A stretch of 14,427 nucleotides of DNA from Chloroflexota bacterium (GTDB lineage: Bacteria > Chloroflexota > Anaerolineae > Caldilineales > Caldilineaceae), in NCBI GenBank assembly GCA_003577005.1, contig QEUW01000182.1:1-14427 (forward strand), given 5' to 3'. A program made the translations under genes and the position numbers. The notes under the pieces are model-generated. The model made no database searches and was not told the origin of the DNA. It saw only the letters and a program-made list of their open reading frames with translations. Below, piece by piece: positions 13,647 to 14,427 of the stretch (positions are counted from its first letter, which is position 1; each line of letters starts with the position of its first letter).

Positions 13647-14427
13647 CTACTCGATCCGCTCGGCCAGCGCTTCGGCTTCGGTCTGGGCCTTCGCCATCGC
13701 CTCTTCGACCGATTTGCCGGCGTTGAGCACATCGGCGAAGTTGGTGATCACGATCTGCCCAAATTCCTGGAAGTTATAGACAAAGTCACCCACGATATCG
13801 AACGGCGTCACATAGTCAACACCAGAATATCCCGGCTCCAACCAGTGCAGGTTGTCCAGATACTCCTGGCGGGCAGCCGATGGCTGGGCAAAGATCACAT
13901 CCTCGCAGCCTTCCACCATGCGCCGGTAGTTGTCGGGCTGGTACATATAGTTCACAAACTCCAGCGCCGCATCTCTGACTTCGGAGTCCTTGTTGATCAT
14001 CATCGGGTGGATGCGGGCAATCGATTTGTTGCTTGCCCACGGGATGGGTGCGCTGCGCAACAGCGGGTAAAGCTCAGGGAAGAGCGGTTTCAAGCCGCCC
14101 ACAGCCGCCGAGACAAAGAGGCCCTGCGCCGTGGCGCCGGTGCCAAAGAGTCGTTGCCCGGTTGCGCCGTCGGCGCCTTGCGGGAAGGCCACATCATACA
14201 TCTGCTTGAAGAGCGAAAGGCCTTGCAGGATGGGCTCGGAGGTCAACATGGGTGTCTTGCCCTGTGCCCAGACGCCATCGTAGGGCATGGCCCACTCTTC
14301 AAGTTGGAACCAGAAGTCCGCCGCCTCATTGACCAGGTGGGTTGCCCATAGCCCATATTTCTGATTGTCGCGGTCGGTCAACGCCGCACTGACCTCCACC
14401 CATTCCTCCGGCGTCGTGGCTGGCGTG
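13647..14427 (-). CDS. ABC transporter extracellular solute-binding protein, C-terminal part (SBP-A)
   Basis: The frame is open to the right edge, so the gene begins outside the window; about 259 residues and the TAG stop are visible. The visible start, TPATTPEEWVEVSAALTDRD, matches the region of family 1 binding proteins where the ligand cleft begins. Later stretches, such as MMINKDSEVRDAALEFVNYM and the helical end VEEAMAKAQTEAEALAERIE, are typical of the C-terminal lobe. GTG 14399 is internal and not a real start. The product should be an external carbohydrate-binding lipoprotein, though its signal peptide is not in view. It is distinct from SBP-B. It may partner MalF-A/MalG-A, which lack their own binding protein, or permeases beyond the window. 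Confidence 0.85.
   Translation of the reverse strand, partial: TPATTPEEWVEVSAALTDRDNQKYGLWATHLVNEAADFWFQLEEWAMPYDGVWAQGKTPMLTSEPILQGLSLFKQMYDVAFPQGADGATGQRLFGTGATAQGLFVSAAVGGLKPLFPELYPLLRSAPIPWASNKSIARIHPMMINKDSEVRDAALEFVNYMYQPDNYRRMVEGCEDVIFAQPSAARQEYLDNLHWLEPGYSGVDYVTPFDIVGDFVYNFQEFGQIVITNFADVLNAGKSVEEAMAKAQTEAEALAERIE

Noticed and set aside
13554..14351. 265-residue open frame opposite SBP-A
   Set aside because: It is a shadow of a solute-binding protein reading frame and crosses the intergenic gap without a ribosome site.

Overview
The window looks like part of a carbohydrate-uptake region from a free-living Chloroflexota bacterium, probably Anaerolineae or Caldilineae. That placement is an inference. 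It rests on solute-binding proteins with combined Tat and lipobox signals (SRRTFLK...LAAC, TRRRFLK...LAAC) followed by Ala/Pro-rich linkers, on the density of CUT1-type sugar transporters, and on moderately GC-rich DNA with structured intergenic repeats. There are no RNA genes, no CRISPR array and no intact transposase.

Right-pointing half (1-6018): the 3' end of a phytanoyl-CoA dioxygenase-like gene is followed closely by a divergent GH36 (alpha-galactosidase-type) glycoside hydrolase. Then comes a sugar ABC importer: a Tat lipoprotein solute-binding protein, a MalF-type permease and a MalG-type permease. The gaps on either side of the binding-protein gene are packed with inverted repeats, including two mutually exclusive hairpins at 2378-2465 and a tandem set at 3944-4100. 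The simplest reading is a catabolic operon that imports a glycoside and hydrolyses it in the cytoplasm.

Centre (6019-7031): a convergent junction, then a left-pointing Phd/YefM-type antitoxin gene with a VapC-type PIN toxin gene downstream. The toxin reading frame is broken by an apparent 2-base loss in a GC dinucleotide run. Upstream of the antitoxin are a plausible sigma70 promoter with palindromic and direct repeats, and a roughly 106-bp MITE-like segment between 9-bp direct repeats.

Left-pointing half (7032-14427, read from high to low coordinates): the C-terminal part of one solute-binding protein (SBP-A), a complete second one (SBP-B) with its MalF-B and MalG-B permeases, a repeat-rich 317-bp gap, a D-2-hydroxyacid dehydrogenase, and another MalF/MalG pair with no adjacent binding protein. 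SBP-A may serve that last pair, which would make the SBP-B transporter a cassette nested inside an older operon. No ATP-binding subunit is encoded in the window for any of the three permease pairs, so a shared ATPase elsewhere is expected.

I did not find a convincing wholly new system. The most unusual items are the intergenic RNA/DNA structures (competing hairpins, inverted octamer arrays, MITE-like element), the frameshifted PIN toxin and the transporter nesting.
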